Of a DNA stretch of 64,000 bases, positions 18,572 through 26,177 are shown piece after piece. A program made the position numbers and the translations under genes. The DNA lies in assembly GCF_027107535.1 (NCBI RefSeq), contig NZ_CP114283.1:8246001-8310000 (forward strand), written 5' to 3'. Within the stretch, counting starts at the first letter, position 1. Each line of letters starts with the position of its first letter. A model generated the notes under the pieces. It was not told the origin of the DNA, searched no databases, and saw nothing but the letters and a program-made list of their open reading frames with translations. This DNA is from Streptomyces aurantiacus. Lineage in GTDB: Bacteria > Actinomycetota > Actinomycetes > Streptomycetales > Streptomycetaceae.

Positions 18572-18615
18572 CGGGCGGCTCCCGGGGCGGATTCTCCGAT
18601 GCGGAGGGTGATCAT
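18568..18615 (-). CDS. Possible 15-codon leader peptide coupled to the epimerase
   Basis: ATG 18615 follows a strong ribosome site (GAAGGAG, 8 nt spacing) and encodes MITLRIGESAPGAAR; the stop codon TGA overlaps the epimerase ATG as ATGA. The epimerase also has its own GGGAG site inside this frame. I infer a leader or coupling reading frame; no homology is recognised and the peptide may have no function of its own. Confidence 0.45.
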   Translation of the reverse strand: MITLRIGESAPGAAR

Positions 18616-18721
18616 CTGGCGTTCTCCTTCAGGGTGTTGCCGTGGATCGTGCGGGAGGCTCGCGGTGTCCGCCCCGCGGGGAGGGGTTCGCTCGGCGGGG
18701 ACGCCGGGCGAACGTGGCGGT

Positions 18722-20395
18722 TCACGGCGTGTCGCCGCGTGCCGCGTGGGCCGAGGCCCGGGTGAGGGTCCTGGTCGCGTGGAGCAGGAGGACGAGTGCC
18801 GCGGCACCGCACACGAGGGCCGGGACGGCGCCCGGCCCCCAGGCACCGGCCACGGTCTCGACGGGCACGGCCAGCGTTTCGCAGCCGGGCAGGCGCGCCG
18901 CGAAGACGCTCAGCAGCGCGGCCGCCTCGGTCACGCCCGCGGCTGTGAGGACGACGGCGGGGGCATGGGTGAATCCGTGCACGGTGAGGAGCCGGGCGAG
19001 CAGGAGGAGTGCGCCGAGGGCGCCGGCTCCGGCGTACGCGGCGGGCTCGTCCAGTACCGCCCCGCACAGGGTGAGCAGGCCGAAGAGGGCACAGAGGAAC
19101 AGTCCGAACACGCCCAGGAGGAGGGGTCTCACGGAGGCGGCAAACTCCTTCAGCGCGTGGCTGGTGGCGAGTCGGCGCCGGGCGCGTACGGCGAAGAGGT
19201 GCGCGCACCACACCGCCGGGGCGCAGGACGCGGTGAGAGCGACGACGGAGGCGAGGGCGATCGGCCAGGGGCTGTCGGAGCCGCCGGTGGGCGGCCCGGC
19301 GGGTCCTCCCTCGATACCCGCGGCGAGCAGGCCGTCGCCGAGGATCGCGTAGGCGAGGAGCCAGCAGGTCCACGCGCGTGTGGACGGTGTCGGGGCCCAC
19401 GACCGTGTGGCGTGCAGGGGGCCACGGCTGAGTGCCGCGCGCAGTCCGAAGGCCACGACGAGTACACCCACGACGGTCACCGCGAGGCGCGGCCGCCCTT
19501 CGGTGAACCGCAGCCCGGCGACGACTGCCGCGCACAGCGCGCCCGGCAGCAGCGCGAGTACGGCCCAGTCGGCGCGCGCCTTGGGAGTCTCGGGTACCTC
19601 GGAGAGGGGGGCCGTGTCGTCGGCGCGGGGCACACGCGCGTACATCTCCTCGGCGAGGGAGAAGACGTCCCGGTGCCGGAAGCGTGTGGCGGTCCGGTCG
19701 GTCACTCCGTGCGCCTCCAGGCCCGCCGCGATCTCCAGCGGGTCCACCGCGCGTTCGCACAGCTCCCGATGGCGATGCATCAGTGCCTTCACGGGGTCGG
19801 CGGCGCCGCGTGGGGCGGAGGCTTCGCGGTCGGCGGGTTCACCGGGCGGGGCGTCCGCGAGTTTCGTCGAACCGGACGGCGCGCTCACGGACTCCGGCTG
19901 GGCCGGACGGTCCGGTCGGGCGTCCGCGGTTCTCGACGCACCCGGCCGAGCGTCCAGGGGCCCCGACCCGCCCGGCTGGACATCCGCAATCCTCGGCTTG
20001 CCCAACCGCACGCCCGCGATTTCCCGCTCGCCCGACTGCACGTCCACGGTTCTCGACTGGCCCAACTGCACGTCCACGACGCGTGTCTCTCCCTGCCGGA
20101 CGTTCACCACCCGCGTCTCGCCCACCTCTGCGTGCGTGCCTCGCACGTCCTCGAAGTCCCCCGGCTCCCCGCTTCCGGGGTCTTCCCGCCCGGGCACTCC
20201 GAGTTCTTCGGGCACTCCCGGCTCTTCGGACTCTCCGGGTTCACCGAGCAGCCACCCCTCGGACCGCGCGTCCCACTCACCGGGATCGCTCGGAGTCCCG
20301 GCCCGGCCTGCCCGGTCAGCGCTGTGGGCCCGGTCGGCGCCGTCGACACCGTCGGTCGGGTGCCCGTCCCCGATCCGACGCCGGATGCTCACCAC
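18722..20395 (-). CDS. Eight-helix membrane protein with N-terminal decapeptide repeats
   Basis: Integral membrane protein of 557 residues, no confident family. Residues 1-91 are charged and low-complexity; residues 92-161 are seven tandem decapeptides near the form GETRVVDVQx; residues 180-235 hold a short soluble segment ending VTDRTATRFRHRDVFSLAEEMYARVPR; and about eight hydrophobic helices fill residues 235-545. The first GTG (20395) and second GTG (20392, GTGA) both overlap the stop of the glycosyltransferase gene, so translation is coupled. The location between a PelF-like glycosyltransferase and an epimerase suggests a role in transport or polymerisation of the glycan, by analogy with PelG/PelE membrane subunits; sequence similarity to those is not evident to me. 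Confidence 0.7.
   Translation of the reverse strand: MVSIRRRIGDGHPTDGVDGADRAHSADRAGRAGTPSDPGEWDARSEGWLLGEPGESEEPGVPEELGVPGREDPGSGEPGDFEDVRGTHAEVGETRVVNVRQGETRVVDVQLGQSRTVDVQSGEREIAGVRLGKPRIADVQPGGSGPLDARPGASRTADARPDRPAQPESVSAPSGSTKLADAPPGEPADREASAPRGAADPVKALMHRHRELCERAVDPLEIAAGLEAHGVTDRTATRFRHRDVFSLAEEMYARVPRADDTAPLSEVPETPKARADWAVLALLPGALCAAVVAGLRFTEGRPRLAVTVVGVLVVAFGLRAALSRGPLHATRSWAPTPSTRAWTCWLLAYAILGDGLLAAGIEGGPAGPPTGGSDSPWPIALASVVALTASCAPAVWCAHLFAVRARRRLATSHALKEFAASVRPLLLGVFGLFLCALFGLLTLCGAVLDEPAAYAGAGALGALLLLARLLTVHGFTHAPAVVLTAAGVTEAAALLSVFAARLPGCETLAVPVETVAGAWGPGAVPALVCGAAALVLLLHATRTLTRASAHAARGDTP
19913..20122 (-). repeat. Seven tandem 30-bp (10-residue) coding repeats
   Basis: Seven consecutive decapeptides (GETRVVNVRQ, GETRVVDVQL, GQSRTVDVQS, GEREIAGVRL, GKPRIADVQP, GGSGPLDARP, GASRTADARP) in the N-terminal part of the membrane protein. 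They become less alike from N- to C-terminal side, consistent with old tandem duplication followed by drift. Confidence 0.8.
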
Positions 20396-22212
20396 GCCCC
20401 CTCCCCGGCGGGCACCGGCTCGCCCGAAGCGGTGGACGCGGCCCTGGCGGATCCAGGAGCGAGTCCCAGCGAATCGCCGCGTACCGGTGGTCCCGCCGCC
20501 CAGCCGGGCCCCGGCCTCCCCGTCACCAGCCGCGTCCCGGACTCCGACCAGCGGGCGGGCACACGGGCCTCGGCGGGTACGGCGAACGGCAGGGGCTCAC
20601 CCGATTCGCCGACCAGGACCCGCGGGACCGGACAGCGCGTGACGATGTCGAGGTAAATGCTGTGAAATGCCGTGATGTTCTGCTCGACGGTGAAGAGTTC
20701 CAGTGCCCGGGCGCGTGCCGCGGCACCGAGGCGCGACCGGCGTGGCGAGTCGCGCAGCAGGGAGACGCATGCCTCGGCGAGCGCCCGCGGGTTGCGTGGC
20801 GGGACCACGAGCCCGGTGCCGCCGATGACCTCCACGACCGCGCCGACGTCAGTGGACACCGTGGCGCGTCCGGAGAACATCGCTTCCACAAGGCTGATGG
20901 GGAAGCCCTCGACGACGCTGGAAAGGACCACGACGGCACCCGCCGCGTAGGCCTCCGGGAGGGTCGGTACCTCAGGTCCGCCGATCTCCTCGAAGGAGAC
21001 GGGGTTGTCGCCGACGGCGTGTACGTCGTCGGCCTCGTCGGAGAAGAGCTGCGCGGCCAGTGCCCTGCAGTGCGCCAGATACGTGGCGCCCTCCAGGCCC
21101 TCGGCCGGCGCGCCGACGATCCGCAGCCGTGCCTTCGGCTCCTCCTTGCGGATGTCCGCGAAGGCGTGCAGCAGGGTGACGAGGTCCTTGGCGGGCTCGA
21201 TGCGCCCGACCCACACCAGGGTGTCCGGATCGGCGGATTCGGCGCGCTCGCCCACTTCGGAGAAGCGGGACGCCTCCATACCCGGGTAGACCGTACGGAT
21301 CCTGGACCGGTCGGCGCCGCAGCGCTCCTGCCAGCGGCGGGCGTGCGTGTTGCCGGGGGTGATGACCGTGGCCTGCCGGTACGCCTCCGCGGTGAGCCTG
21401 CCGTGGAAGGCGGCGAGCAGCGCCCGCGCCGATGCCGTCGCCGCGCGCCCCTCCAGGTCCTCCCGCGGACCCAGGTAGTGCGCCCGCAGCTGCACTCCGT
21501 ACTCCGTGACCAGCAGCGGTACGCCCGAGAAGTGGTGCGCGAGCAGTCCCGGCAGGGCCGCCGCGCCGCCGGAGGTGGCGTGGCACAGGTCGACCGAGCC
21601 GAGTCCGTCGTCCTCGTACCAGTCGAGCGAGAGGGGGCGCAGTGCGCGTTCCACCTGGGCGGCGACGGTGAGCAGATCGGGCACGCGTGCGGTGCGCGCC
21701 GCACGCAGTGCGCCGGGCGCGCGGCAGGCGCGTTCGAGAGCGCGCACGGCGCCTTCGGAACGGAGTGCGCCGACCAGGCCGCCCTCGTCGCGGGCCAGTT
21801 CGGCGAGCCCGTACAGCGCACTGCCGAAACGGTCCGCCACGGCGGCCGAAGCGGTCCCGGTCCGCTCCGCGGCCCCGACGGAACCTCCGGATCCGCTCTC
21901 CGTGGCGCCACCCAGGGCATCGCCCGCACATATGGCCGCCGCCAACTCCCCGTAGCAGTCGGCGAATCGCCGACGCGCCCGTCGCCCGTAGCCGACGCCG
22001 TCGTCGTCCGCCGTCCACAGCGGTGCGGTGCGCACGCGGCTGACCTGGGACGGGAGTTGGATCCAGCCCTCGTCCTCCTGCTCCTCGCTGCGACTCAGGG
22101 CGTAGATGTCGAACTCGTGCTGCCCGAGCCCGCGCACGAGCCGGTCGCACCAGAGCCTGGCGTCACCGCTCACATACGGATAGCCACCCTCCGTAAGCAG
22201 TCCGATGCGCAC
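20389..22212 (-). CDS. PelF/DUF3492-type GT4 glycosyltransferase
   Basis: 607-residue cytosolic glycosyltransferase of the GT-B, GT4 class with the DUF3492/PelF N-terminal signature (MRIGLLTEGGYPYVSGDARLW). Later motifs include TEYGVQLRAHYLGPRED, VWVGRIEPAKDLVTLL (sugar-nucleotide site start), and EGFPISLVEAMFSGR, the E-x7-E donor-binding motif. The Pel homologue polymerises N-acetyl-hexosamine from a UDP-sugar. An insert of about 130 residues (residues 80-230) separates the two halves of the acceptor domain, rich in Ala/Gly/Arg. It is the first gene of a likely operon reading GT, 8-TM protein, epimerase, spherulin-4. ATG 22212 has no clear strong SD (GGGGGTGCGCTCGTGCGC just upstream). The product is probably an exopolysaccharide; the sugar is unknown. 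Confidence 0.85.
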   Translation of the reverse strand: MRIGLLTEGGYPYVSGDARLWCDRLVRGLGQHEFDIYALSRSEEQEDEGWIQLPSQVSRVRTAPLWTADDDGVGYGRRARRRFADCYGELAAAICAGDALGGATESGSGGSVGAAERTGTASAAVADRFGSALYGLAELARDEGGLVGALRSEGAVRALERACRAPGALRAARTARVPDLLTVAAQVERALRPLSLDWYEDDGLGSVDLCHATSGGAAALPGLLAHHFSGVPLLVTEYGVQLRAHYLGPREDLEGRAATASARALLAAFHGRLTAEAYRQATVITPGNTHARRWQERCGADRSRIRTVYPGMEASRFSEVGERAESADPDTLVWVGRIEPAKDLVTLLHAFADIRKEEPKARLRIVGAPAEGLEGATYLAHCRALAAQLFSDEADDVHAVGDNPVSFEEIGGPEVPTLPEAYAAGAVVVLSSVVEGFPISLVEAMFSGRATVSTDVGAVVEVIGGTGLVVPPRNPRALAEACVSLLRDSPRRSRLGAAARARALELFTVEQNITAFHSIYLDIVTRCPVPRVLVGESGEPLPFAVPAEARVPARWSESGTRLVTGRPGPGWAAGPPVRGDSLGLAPGSARAASTASGEPVPAGEGAW

Positions 22213-22240
22213 GAGCGCACCCCCGATCTCCCGTATGGGG

Positions 22241-22262
22241 AGCCGCCGTTGACCCGGCGGCT
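22241..22262 (-). promoter_or_regulatory. Leader hairpin before the glycosyltransferase gene
   Basis: AGCCGCCG and CGGCGGCT form an 8-bp perfect stem around a 6-nt loop, 29 nt ahead of the glycosyltransferase ATG. It lies in the presumed 5' leader and could affect initiation or act as a binding site; no ligand or protein is suggested. Confidence 0.4.
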
Positions 22263-22475
22263 CGCAGCGGGACGAACGTATGCGGACATGGCGGTTGCGC
22301 GATGGACGGTTGTCCGTCGTACCACCAAAAGGGGTGAACGGTCGTAACTTTCCCGTGCGGGTCGCGTTCCGTAGCGCTAAGAGATCACCCGAACACGTTT
22401 CGTCATACGACGGGCAGCCGTCGGCGGGCCCCGCGACGGGTCCCCGCGCGGGCGGCGGGACGGGTGACCGCGCGG

Positions 22476-22513
22476 GCGTCGGATCGGGTGGCCGCGGTCA
22501 CCCGATCCGACGC
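22476..22513. terminator. 15-bp perfect inverted repeat
   Basis: GCGTCGGATCGGGTG and CACCCGATCCGACGC are exact reverse complements separated by 8 nt. It is 225 bp downstream of the DUF3152 gene on the minus strand, without a U-tract. It could be that operon's terminator or an operator for the glycosyltransferase cassette. Confidence 0.5.
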
Positions 22514-22737
22514 GGGAACAGGGGCAGCGCCGGGGACGGGGCGGAAGCGGGGACGAACAGTCACCCGCCGTACGGGTCCCGCCGCGCCCCGGCCCCGTAC
22601 CGACGGAATCGTGCGCACCGATCCGGCGCCTCGTCCCGCGTGGTCCCGCCTGGTCCCGCGTAAGGAGGTCGAGCGGCGCCCCGGGCGCCCCCGCGACCCG
22701 TGCGCCCCTTGGCCGTGCGCCCCCTCGCCGCTCCCTG

Positions 22738-24432
22738 TCAGCTTCCGGGGAAGGGCCAGGGGTTGGGCCGGCAGCTGATCCCGTCGTGGTCGAGGAACTT
22801 GGTCTGCTGCTGCATGACGGGCGCCAGGCCTCCGTCGACGCTGCAGCTCACGTGGCCGTATCCGAGCCGGTGGCCCACCTCGTGATTGATCAGCATCTGG
22901 CGGTACGCGTACATCTTGTCGCCGTACGTCTCGGAGCCCTGGGCCCAGCGGTACGCGTTGATCATCACGCGGTCGGTGGCGGCCGAGTCGCAGGAGACGT
23001 TGTCCTCGGTGGTGTCGAGGCCCGATTTGGCGCACCAGAAGGCGGTGGTGCCGGGACTGGCCAGCGTGATGACGAAGTCGGGCTTCCCGGAGGAGATCCG
23101 CTCGAAGGTGCGGCCGCCGCCGTGGGCCCAGCTCCGGTCGTCGTTCAGGGTTTTCTGCACGGCCTGCGCGAAGAGTTCCCCGTCGAGACCGAGGGCTTTC
23201 TCCACGTCGACGCGGTAGGTGAATTTCTGCCCGGGGCCGGGCGCCTTGGCGAGACCGGGGATCGCCTCGAATTCGCCGGCGCCCTTGAGTCCGGCCGCCA
23301 GGGGGTACCTCTTCGCCATCTGCTGGACGTACGACAGCGTGGCCGCGCTCGGCTTCGTGGACGGGACCGCCCGGTTGTCGGTGCGCGAGGCGGAGTCCTT
23401 GGTCTCCCGGTCGGCGCCGTCCGACGCCGGCGGACGCGCGGCGGTGTCGTCCTCGCCCCCTCCGGCGACCTGACCGGCCACGACGATGGCCAGCACGGTG
23501 GTGACCGCGGCGGCCGCGATACCGGTGAAGGCCCGGCCCTTGCCGCCCCTCGCCTTCTCCGGCCCGGCCTCCGGGCCGCGGGGCGGCGCCTTGTGCTCGA
23601 CCTCCTCGTCCCAGTCGGTGACAGGGGCGTAGGGGTCCGCCCGGAACGCTGTCGCCGTCCCGGCGGAGCGGGACGCGAAACGGTCGTCGTCGCCGAAAGC
23701 GTCGACGTAGGCCTGGCGGGGGCCCGCGCCCGCCGCGGAGGGCCCGTACCGCTGCCCCGGGGGCGGGGAACCCGGACGGTCTCGGGGCACGCCCCGCCCC
23801 GGACCGCGCGGGGCCGCCTGTGGAGCCGCGCCGGGCATTCCGTACCCGGAGCCCGACCTCGCCTCACCCCAGCCACCGCCGGTCTCACGCTGCTCGGGGT
23901 GTCCCCCGCGGACACCGGGCATGCCGCGAGGCGGGGTGCCGTCGGCGTGGCGCGGTGCACCGCCCCGCGGCGGAGCCCCGTCGGGCAACCGGGGGAAGCC
24001 GTGCGCGGGAGTCCCGTCCTGGAACCGGTAGGAGCCGTGGGCGGGAGCCCCGTCCGGCAGCCGCGGGAATCCGTGCGCGGGGGTGCCGTCGGGAAGCCTG
24101 GGCCCTCCCCCGGCCTGCGTCCGGTCCGAGTAGGAGGGGGCGCCGCCGGTGTAGCGGGGAGCCGCGCCCGCGGGCGTCCCGTCCCCCGGACGGGACGCTC
24201 CCTGTCCGGGCGGGCCGCCGGGCCCTTGCGGCACCCATCCCTCAGGCAGGCGGGGCACCCCCCGAGCGGGTGCCCCTCCTGTCGGCGGTGGTGGAGGCTG
24301 CTGCCCCGCGGGGGGCCGGCGGCGCCCCGTTCCTGTCCCTGTCGTCCGCGTGTCCGGCCGGGCGGCCGGGAACGCGGGCGGGTCGGCGGTGTCGCCCTTG
24401 GGGGCGGGACCGCGACGGCTGTGACGTCCCAC
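22738..24432 (-). CDS. DUF3152 metzincin-like membrane-anchored protein
   Basis: 564-residue single-pass membrane protein. Residues 1-275 are Pro/Gly/Arg-rich and cytosolic by charge, with about five 12-residue repeats of RLPDGTPAHGFP type at residues 111-172. A hydrophobic anchor follows (FTGIAAAAVTTVLAIVVAGQ). The outer C-terminal domain carries the zinc-protease motif HEVGHRLGYGH at residues 517-527, followed by a Met-containing turn (APVMQQQTK), as in metzincins; paired Cys residues suggest disulfides outside the cell. M. tuberculosis Rv3207c is a positional and domain equivalent. GTG 24432 starts 8 bp after the stop of the upstream hydrolase gene, so the two form an operon. Peptidase activity is inferred from motif only; substrate unknown. 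Confidence 0.85.
   Translation of the reverse strand: MGRHSRRGPAPKGDTADPPAFPAARPDTRTTGTGTGRRRPPAGQQPPPPPTGGAPARGVPRLPEGWVPQGPGGPPGQGASRPGDGTPAGAAPRYTGGAPSYSDRTQAGGGPRLPDGTPAHGFPRLPDGAPAHGSYRFQDGTPAHGFPRLPDGAPPRGGAPRHADGTPPRGMPGVRGGHPEQRETGGGWGEARSGSGYGMPGAAPQAAPRGPGRGVPRDRPGSPPPGQRYGPSAAGAGPRQAYVDAFGDDDRFASRSAGTATAFRADPYAPVTDWDEEVEHKAPPRGPEAGPEKARGGKGRAFTGIAAAAVTTVLAIVVAGQVAGGGEDDTAARPPASDGADRETKDSASRTDNRAVPSTKPSAATLSYVQQMAKRYPLAAGLKGAGEFEAIPGLAKAPGPGQKFTYRVDVEKALGLDGELFAQAVQKTLNDDRSWAHGGGRTFERISSGKPDFVITLASPGTTAFWCAKSGLDTTEDNVSCDSAATDRVMINAYRWAQGSETYGDKMYAYRQMLINHEVGHRLGYGHVSCSVDGGLAPVMQQQTKFLDHDGISCRPNPWPFPGS
23917..24102 (-). repeat. Degenerate 36-bp coding repeats in DUF3152 gene
   Basis: About five 12-residue units related to RLPDGTPAHGFP (residues 111-172 of the protein), visible in the DNA as alternating GGGTGCCGTC/GGAGTCCCGTC blocks. 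They form a flexible cytosolic extension and could recombine. Confidence 0.7.
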
Positions 24433-24440
24433 GTCCCGCC

Positions 24441-25430
24441 TCAGCTCCTCGCGCTGGTAGCGCCGGTGTCGGCCAACTCACCCGTGTCCGCGAGGAGTTC
24501 GCGGAAGGCCGTGGCCACGGTCTCCGGGGACTCCATCATCGCCACATGCCCCGCGTGAGGCAACGTCAGCAACCGGGAGTCCCGGAAAGCGCGCGCGGCG
24601 CGCTGGGCCATACGGTACGAGACGAGTTGGTCGCGGCCCCCGTAGACGAGGAGTGTCGGCGCGAGTACACGCTCGGCCTGGCGCCACAGTCCGTGCTGGC
24701 CGCCCAGCGTGTACGCGTTCACGATGCCGCGCGCCGAGCGTGCCATGGCGTCCCAGAAGTAGGGGAGGGCGAGCCGCCGTTCCATCTCCTCGACCGCGTT
24801 GCGGAACCCCTCGGGCGTGACGGTGCCGGGGTCCCCGTAACAGAGCGCGGTGACGCCACGTACGCGCTGCTCGGCGGTCCAGCCCTTGGTGAACCTGGTG
24901 AACAGGGCTGCCACGCCGGGCACGGCCAGCAGCGCCGTCGGCACCGCCGTGCGCTGCACCCGGATCTCGGGGAGGGCGGGCGAGACCAGCGTGAGTGTGC
25001 GGACGAGGTCGGGCCGTGCGGCGGCGACGCGCGTCGTGACGGCACCGCCCAGCGAGTTCCCGAAGAGGTGCACGGGGCCGCGCCCGGACGCGTCGAGATA
25101 GCGGATGACCGCGCGTGCGTGCCCGGTCACCGAATAGTTGCCGTCGTCCGGCGGCGGCGAGTCGCCGAAGCCCGGCAGGTCGACCGCCTCGCTGTCCACG
25201 AGGCCGTCGAGGAGCGGCATGAGCGCCGACCAGTTCTGCGAGGAACCGCCCAGGCCGTGCACGTACAGCGCGGGGGGCAGTCCGTCCCGGGCCGGCGGCC
25301 TCGACCGGACCGTCAGCGTGATCCCGGGAAGGCCGACCGTACGCAGCCGCTCCCCCGCCGCCACCCGCACGGCACTGACCTTCGGCACGACGGAAGTGGC
25401 CAGTACTGACGGCAGTTCGGTCGAAGACAT
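24441..25430 (-). CDS. Alpha/beta-hydrolase (lipase/esterase-like)
   Basis: 329-residue cytosolic alpha/beta-hydrolase. HGLGGSS supplies the oxyanion loop, GNSLGG the nucleophilic Ser, YGGRDQLV the acidic residue and PHAGHV the His; all are intact. Similar proteins are annotated as lipases/esterases; a specific substrate cannot be assigned. ATG 25430 opens a two-gene minus-strand operon with the DUF3152 protein 8 bp downstream, and it is divergent from a small acidic protein gene across 303 bp. A counterpart in M. tuberculosis near adnAB is the lipase-annotated Rv3203, but orthology is not established here. Confidence 0.88.
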   Translation of the reverse strand: MSSTELPSVLATSVVPKVSAVRVAAGERLRTVGLPGITLTVRSRPPARDGLPPALYVHGLGGSSQNWSALMPLLDGLVDSEAVDLPGFGDSPPPDDGNYSVTGHARAVIRYLDASGRGPVHLFGNSLGGAVTTRVAAARPDLVRTLTLVSPALPEIRVQRTAVPTALLAVPGVAALFTRFTKGWTAEQRVRGVTALCYGDPGTVTPEGFRNAVEEMERRLALPYFWDAMARSARGIVNAYTLGGQHGLWRQAERVLAPTLLVYGGRDQLVSYRMAQRAARAFRDSRLLTLPHAGHVAMMESPETVATAFRELLADTGELADTGATSARS

Positions 25431-25733
25431 GCGGCAATGTTACGAGACGATCACGTAGTGGTTCGTGTGTTCGCCGTCACAAGGAGCGTCCAACGCCCGA
25501 CCGCAGCACAGCCGTACGACCGCCGACCCCCGCCCGGGCACCTCGCGCGTCGCCGTCGCGGCGCCGCAAGATCGCCGCCGCGATGCCGCCGGAGGGCCGC
25601 CGGAGCAGCGCCGACGAGTGATCCGGTCGGGGCCGGATCACATAGCGCCCCCATCCCGGCTCTCATACGCTTCGTAAACGAGGGCACTCGTACTCACGCA
25701 AGAGCGCACTCGCACCACTCGGGAAGAGGACAC
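25431..25733. other. Divergent intergenic region
   Basis: Spans the divergent hydrolase and small acidic protein genes; no gene is supported. A 9-bp perfect inverted repeat (GTGATCCGG / CCGGATCAC, 25618-25641) lies 93 bp before the small gene and may be an operator. The stretch from 25655 to 25685 is less GC-rich and the likely promoter for the rightward gene. Confidence 0.5.
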
Positions 25734-25958
25734 ATGACTGCCGACCCCACCGACCCCGAGGCACTCGAGGACACGGACGACACCGGCGGGACCGAGTTCG
25801 GCGTGGAGGCCCCCGAGGCCGACGCCGCCGAGCAGCGTACGGATCTCGCACCCCGGCGGGACGACCCGCTGACCGGCGTGGACCCGGCTCGCGGCAGCGA
25901 GGCGGACCTCGTCGAACAGGCGAGGGTCGTGGAACTCGACGAGGACGACTATCGGTGA
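25734..25958 (+). CDS. Small acidic conserved protein
   Basis: 74-residue highly acidic protein (MTADPTDPEALEDTDDTGG ... VELDEDDYR), no recognised family beyond similarity to small Streptomyces hypothetical proteins. A strong GGAAGAGGA site sits 4-11 nt before ATG 25734, and codon bias is normal, so it looks real. No hydrophobic segment, no Cys. A perfect 28-bp palindrome lies 8 bp past its stop. Function unknown; such acidic proteins may bind basic partners, but that is only a guess. Confidence 0.7.
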   Translation: MTADPTDPEALEDTDDTGGTEFGVEAPEADAAEQRTDLAPRRDDPLTGVDPARGSEADLVEQARVVELDEDDYR

Positions 25959-25965
25959 ATCTGAC

Positions 25966-25993
25966 CCGGAGCGGTCACCGGTGACCGCTCCGG
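25966..25993. terminator. Perfect 28-bp palindrome
   Basis: Left arm CCGGAGCGGTCACC and its exact reverse complement abut without a spacer, 8 bp after the small acidic protein gene and 185 bp before the TetR gene. It can act as a terminator hairpin (using the centre as loop) or a dimeric-regulator site. Confidence 0.55.
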
Positions 25994-26177
25994 CGGCCGC
26001 TCCGGGACACTCACCGGGAGTCCGACGAGCCCGTCATACCCCCCTATGGCGCGTTATGCGCGATTTCACCGGCGTCCGGTCCGTGAAATTCTGCGCTCGC
26101 ACCGCGCACACCACGGTTACCGAAAAGTACGATGGCCGCGCGGCGCTCACCGCATGTGGACGATTTTGGGAGGCGGC

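Larger units (their letters stand above)
22213..22737. other. 525-bp intergenic region upstream of the glycosyltransferase cassette
   Basis: No gene is supported here. It separates the cassette start (22212) from the stop of the DUF3152 gene (22738), both on the minus strand. It holds an 8-bp perfect hairpin (22241-22262) and a 15-bp perfect inverted repeat (22476-22513). Around 22310-22410 the sequence is less GC-rich and is the most likely promoter area for the cassette, but no consensus -35/-10 is clear. Degenerate repeats of GACGGGT/GCGGGCG type run through 22430-22520. Confidence 0.55.

Noticed and set aside
17765..20656. 963-residue plus-strand open frame over the cassette
   Set aside because: Same reason: it is opposite to the epimerase and membrane protein genes, low in aromatic residues and without recognisable domains.
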